Source of the DNA: Waddlia chondrophila WSU 86-1044
GTDB taxonomy: Bacteria; Chlamydiota; Chlamydiia; Chlamydiales; CAMCWV01
Assembly: GCA_945882915.1 (NCBI GenBank)
Contig: CAMCWV010000008.1
Location: 1-64,000, forward strand
Direction: 5' to 3'
Length of the DNA stretch: 64,000 nt
The translations under genes and the position numbers were made by a program. Shown in pieces: positions 61,825 to 64,000 of the stretch; within the stretch, counting starts at the first letter, position 1; each line of letters starts with the position of its first letter. The notes below the pieces were generated by a model. It did no database searches and had not been told where the DNA came from. It saw nothing but the letters and a program-made list of their open reading frames with translations.

Positions 61825-64000
61825 TTATTGTTTCAAGTTAAGAGCTTCTTGGAGCATCTGGTCAGAAGTTGTGATCACTTTACTTGAAGCGCTATAGCTG
61901 CGCTGTGTAGTGATCATATCTGTCAGTTCTTGCGTTACATCTACGTTTGAAGATTCTAAAGAGCTGCTTAGAATCGTTGAATGTACGCTATCGATCCCAT
62001 CGGGTGGCTTAACACCTACTGCAAAGATTTGGTCGAGCCCTTTAGTTTGACCATTTGCACTAGAGTTAGGTGTCTGCTTGTAATAAGAAGACCCCATTTT
62101 CTCTAGCCCTGTTGGATTCATCATGCTCATGAGGCCGATGAGAGCCAAGCTGCGTGTTTGGCCGTTTGAATAGATCCCTTGAATTGCTCCTGTGTTATTT
62201 TCGCTTGTGATGCGAACTAGATTCCCTATTCCATACCCATCAGTGTTGCTAGAAACTACAGTGTTAGCTCCATTAAATGATGTGAGGTTGCTGAAATCTA
62301 GCTTTGCATTTACTGGGCTTGCAAGAACTGAGTGCTGTTGTGGTTGGAAGGAGAGGTCTCCTACGTTTTTGTATCTTGGGTCAGAAGCGCTGGACAAAAC
62401 GCGTCCAGTGTTGATGTCAAAGGCAAGAGTGCCTGTGGCATTGGTTGTGTCTTGAAGGCTATCGTATGTTGATCGATAGACACTTGTGAGCCTTGGGTCG
62501 TTAACTGCAGTTGCTTCTTGGATGATTGAGTTCAAGTTTGGGTTGAGCCCAGCTTTGAACTTCCACTCAATATTAGCAAGGCCAGATGAGCGATCGTGGA
62601 CAAAGTAAGACATCGAAGCGTGTTGGTTACCATTGTTGTCGTAAATGGTTGTTTGTGATGTCGCATCAGCTTGGATAAAGGTATTAGAGATCCCTTGCTT
62701 TCCGTTAACGCCTCTTGAAAGCTCTCCAAGAACCGTCCCGAAGTTCATTTCATCGGTGCGAAAGATGGCTGAGTTTGGATCAGGAAGCTTGTTGCCTACT
62801 GTAATCACGAGGTTCTTAAAGTTTCCAGAGAGTGTAGAAACTGTAAGGCGTCCGTTCACAAGAGCTGCGCTTGCTGTGTTATCAACCATTTTAGTCCCGT
62901 TCTGAGCAATGCTCGAGAATTGGGATTGTCTTAGCGATGTCTGGATGAGCTGAGCGAGCTCTCCCATTGTCGAGAATTGGTTCTGGTTAGAATCTGGATC
63001 GCGAGCTACTAGTTTGTATTGCTGGAGCTGTGTTTGTCCTAGAGCATCTTTGAGTGACAATTCTACGATACCGAAGGCGTGTCCATCGGCGCCGCCATCG
63101 AGTCTTAGGCCAGCAAACTCCCCATATTGTGTTTGTGGGTTAGTGTTGCTGTATCCGTAGTTTTGATACCCTTGGACGTTATACCAAGTTTTTGAAGAGT
63201 TGGCAACTCTTGGGCCAAGAGCAAGCGCTGGGGCTGCAATGGCAAGACCTGTTACGGGGTCAATTCTTGCCTGTGTAACGGCAAGGGCTGCACTGTCGCT
63301 TACAGTAAAGCCTGTGAAGTAGTCCTTCAAAGCTGTGTTGTCATCATTGATAACAAGTCTGAAAGATTGAGCAAGTCCTGAGCCTTTAAAGCTCATCACG
63401 TTAAACTTATCGAGTTTTGCATCGAGATCAGGCACTGAGCCAGCTCCAACGTTTGTGAGTTGTGAGTCTGTAAGCGCTCTTGCCATAAGATCTTTTAGGT
63501 TTGCTAGAGTGGTGAACTCGCCGCTGCCTGTAGTGATCGCCCCCCCCCCTACAAGGTTTTCTGTTGCACGTGTGTACTCAGCGGCAGGTCCTTGCACGTG
63601 GTAGAATGATGCAATGAGCTTTCCATTGCTATCTATCATAGAAATTTGTGATCTGAGAACGTCGTTGTGAACGGCAGCAGCGCCGCTAGACCCAACTCTT
63701 TGAGATCCGTTTGACATGTTTGTGAGAGTAACGCCAGGACCTGCAACGAATCCTGTTGGCATCGCTATTCCAATTGTAACGGTATTTCCTACAACGCCCG
63801 TCACAGTTCCTTGTGCCTGATTACCTGCGCCGTTGAAGTAACTCACAAGGTCGTTGACCTTAAAGCCTAGTGCGAGGTTGGCTGGAACTGCACCGAGGGT
63901 GAACGATGTTGTTGTAAGCGTTGGGCTGGCAATCGTTGTGTTTGTTGCTGTGTAGTTAAAAGAATCTTGGTAGTGCCCTCCGCCGTAAGTAAGAGGAGAA
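61825..64000 (-). CDS. flgE: Flagellar hook protein FlgE (5' end outside window)
   Basis: At least 725 residues of a hook protein; the frame is open to the window edge, so the N-terminus is missing. The C-terminal signature is clear: SSSLESSNVDVTQELTDMIT then TQRSYSASSKVITTSDQMLQ and EALNLKQ. A central D2-type segment has TTIYDNNGNQHASMSYFVHD. The intervening region is long, Ser/Thr/Asn-rich beta structure (NLVITVGNKLPDPNSAIFRT and similar), so the hook subunit is much larger than the roughly 400 residues of E. coli FlgE. A GTG at 63846 is not the start, as coding continues upstream. Confidence 0.93.
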   Translation of the reverse strand, partial: SPLTYGGGHYQDSFNYTATNTTIASPTLTTTSFTLGAVPANLALGFKVNDLVSYFNGAGNQAQGTVTGVVGNTVTIGIAMPTGFVAGPGVTLTNMSNGSQRVGSSGAAAVHNDVLRSQISMIDSNGKLIASFYHVQGPAAEYTRATENLVGGGAITTGSGEFTTLANLKDLMARALTDSQLTNVGAGSVPDLDAKLDKFNVMSFKGSGLAQSFRLVINDDNTALKDYFTGFTVSDSAALAVTQARIDPVTGLAIAAPALALGPRVANSSKTWYNVQGYQNYGYSNTNPQTQYGEFAGLRLDGGADGHAFGIVELSLKDALGQTQLQQYKLVARDPDSNQNQFSTMGELAQLIQTSLRQSQFSSIAQNGTKMVDNTASAALVNGRLTVSTLSGNFKNLVITVGNKLPDPNSAIFRTDEMNFGTVLGELSRGVNGKQGISNTFIQADATSQTTIYDNNGNQHASMSYFVHDRSSGLANIEWKFKAGLNPNLNSIIQEATAVNDPRLTSVYRSTYDSLQDTTNATGTLAFDINTGRVLSSASDPRYKNVGDLSFQPQQHSVLASPVNAKLDFSNLTSFNGANTVVSSNTDGYGIGNLVRITSENNTGAIQGIYSNGQTRSLALIGLMSMMNPTGLEKMGSSYYKQTPNSSANGQTKGLDQIFAVGVKPPDGIDSVHSTILSSSLESSNVDVTQELTDMITTQRSYSASSKVITTSDQMLQEALNLKQ

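Overview
The window reads as a chromosomal segment of a chlamydia-related bacterium (Chlamydiota, probably an environmental lineage rather than Chlamydia itself). Reasons: two tandem NTT-type nucleotide transporters; a class Ic ribonucleotide reductase beta subunit with Phe at the radical position, next to an alpha subunit with an extended ATP-cone N-terminus; MurA with Asp in place of the fosfomycin-target Cys; and, as I remember the Chlamydia trachomatis map, familiar gene neighbourhoods (dnaQ-tsaE-CT538-like; ispF-cysJ-like; phoH-CT016-like-CT017/Ctad1-like). Non-Chlamydia traits are a cyo-type quinol oxidase operon, katG, leucine dehydrogenase and, most strikingly, flagellar genes.

Layout. 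1-6.8 kb: DedA protein, two NTT transporters, pgk, pdxH. 6.8-11.8 kb: katG, then dnaQ, engB, tsaE and a chlamydia-type zinc-motif protein, all leftward. 11.8-16.4 kb: a GxxExxY nuclease-like gene inside near-perfect 34-bp inverted repeats, leucine dehydrogenase overlapping argS, and a hicB antitoxin whose hicA partner is reduced to 21 codons beside a palindromic repeat. 16.5-21.3 kb: cyoABCDE. 21.6-29.4 kb: epmB, murA, ispF, a cysJ-like reductase, a small lipoprotein and gltX, separated by repeats. 29.8-40 kb: a large coiled-coil protein, htrA and three metallopeptidases (M20, M48, M16). 40.4-46.9 kb: nrdB, nrdA, pssA, a LexA-like repressor. 46.8-55.4 kb: PAP2 phosphatase, rmuC, comM, Ctad1-like SH3 protein, CT016-like protein, phoH. 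55.5-64 kb: tmRNA, then a leftward flagellar cluster flgE - (methyltransferase, repeats) - flbD - motA - motB - fliL - fliM - fliN; flgE runs off the right edge.

The most unusual structure lies between the genes. Intergenic regions are crowded with palindromic elements that fall into a few families. Three families (A, B, C here) have unrelated outer ends but share the same interior: a GCGCGAAAGC / GCTTTGGCGC shoulder and, in long forms, a nested core hairpin containing ACGATCG. They look like modular, nested mobile palindromes. No transposase gene is visible in the window, so their mobilising agent, if any, is elsewhere. Other families are a GTAACAGTTCACATG palindrome (D), a GCATTGC-ended palindrome (E) with one copy between 10-bp direct repeats, and a three-armed GACATGTC structure of about 195 bp (F). 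One family A copy sits where most of hicA is missing, and others interrupt the flagellar gene order.

All calls are from reading the sequence and recalled family knowledge; no database search was possible.
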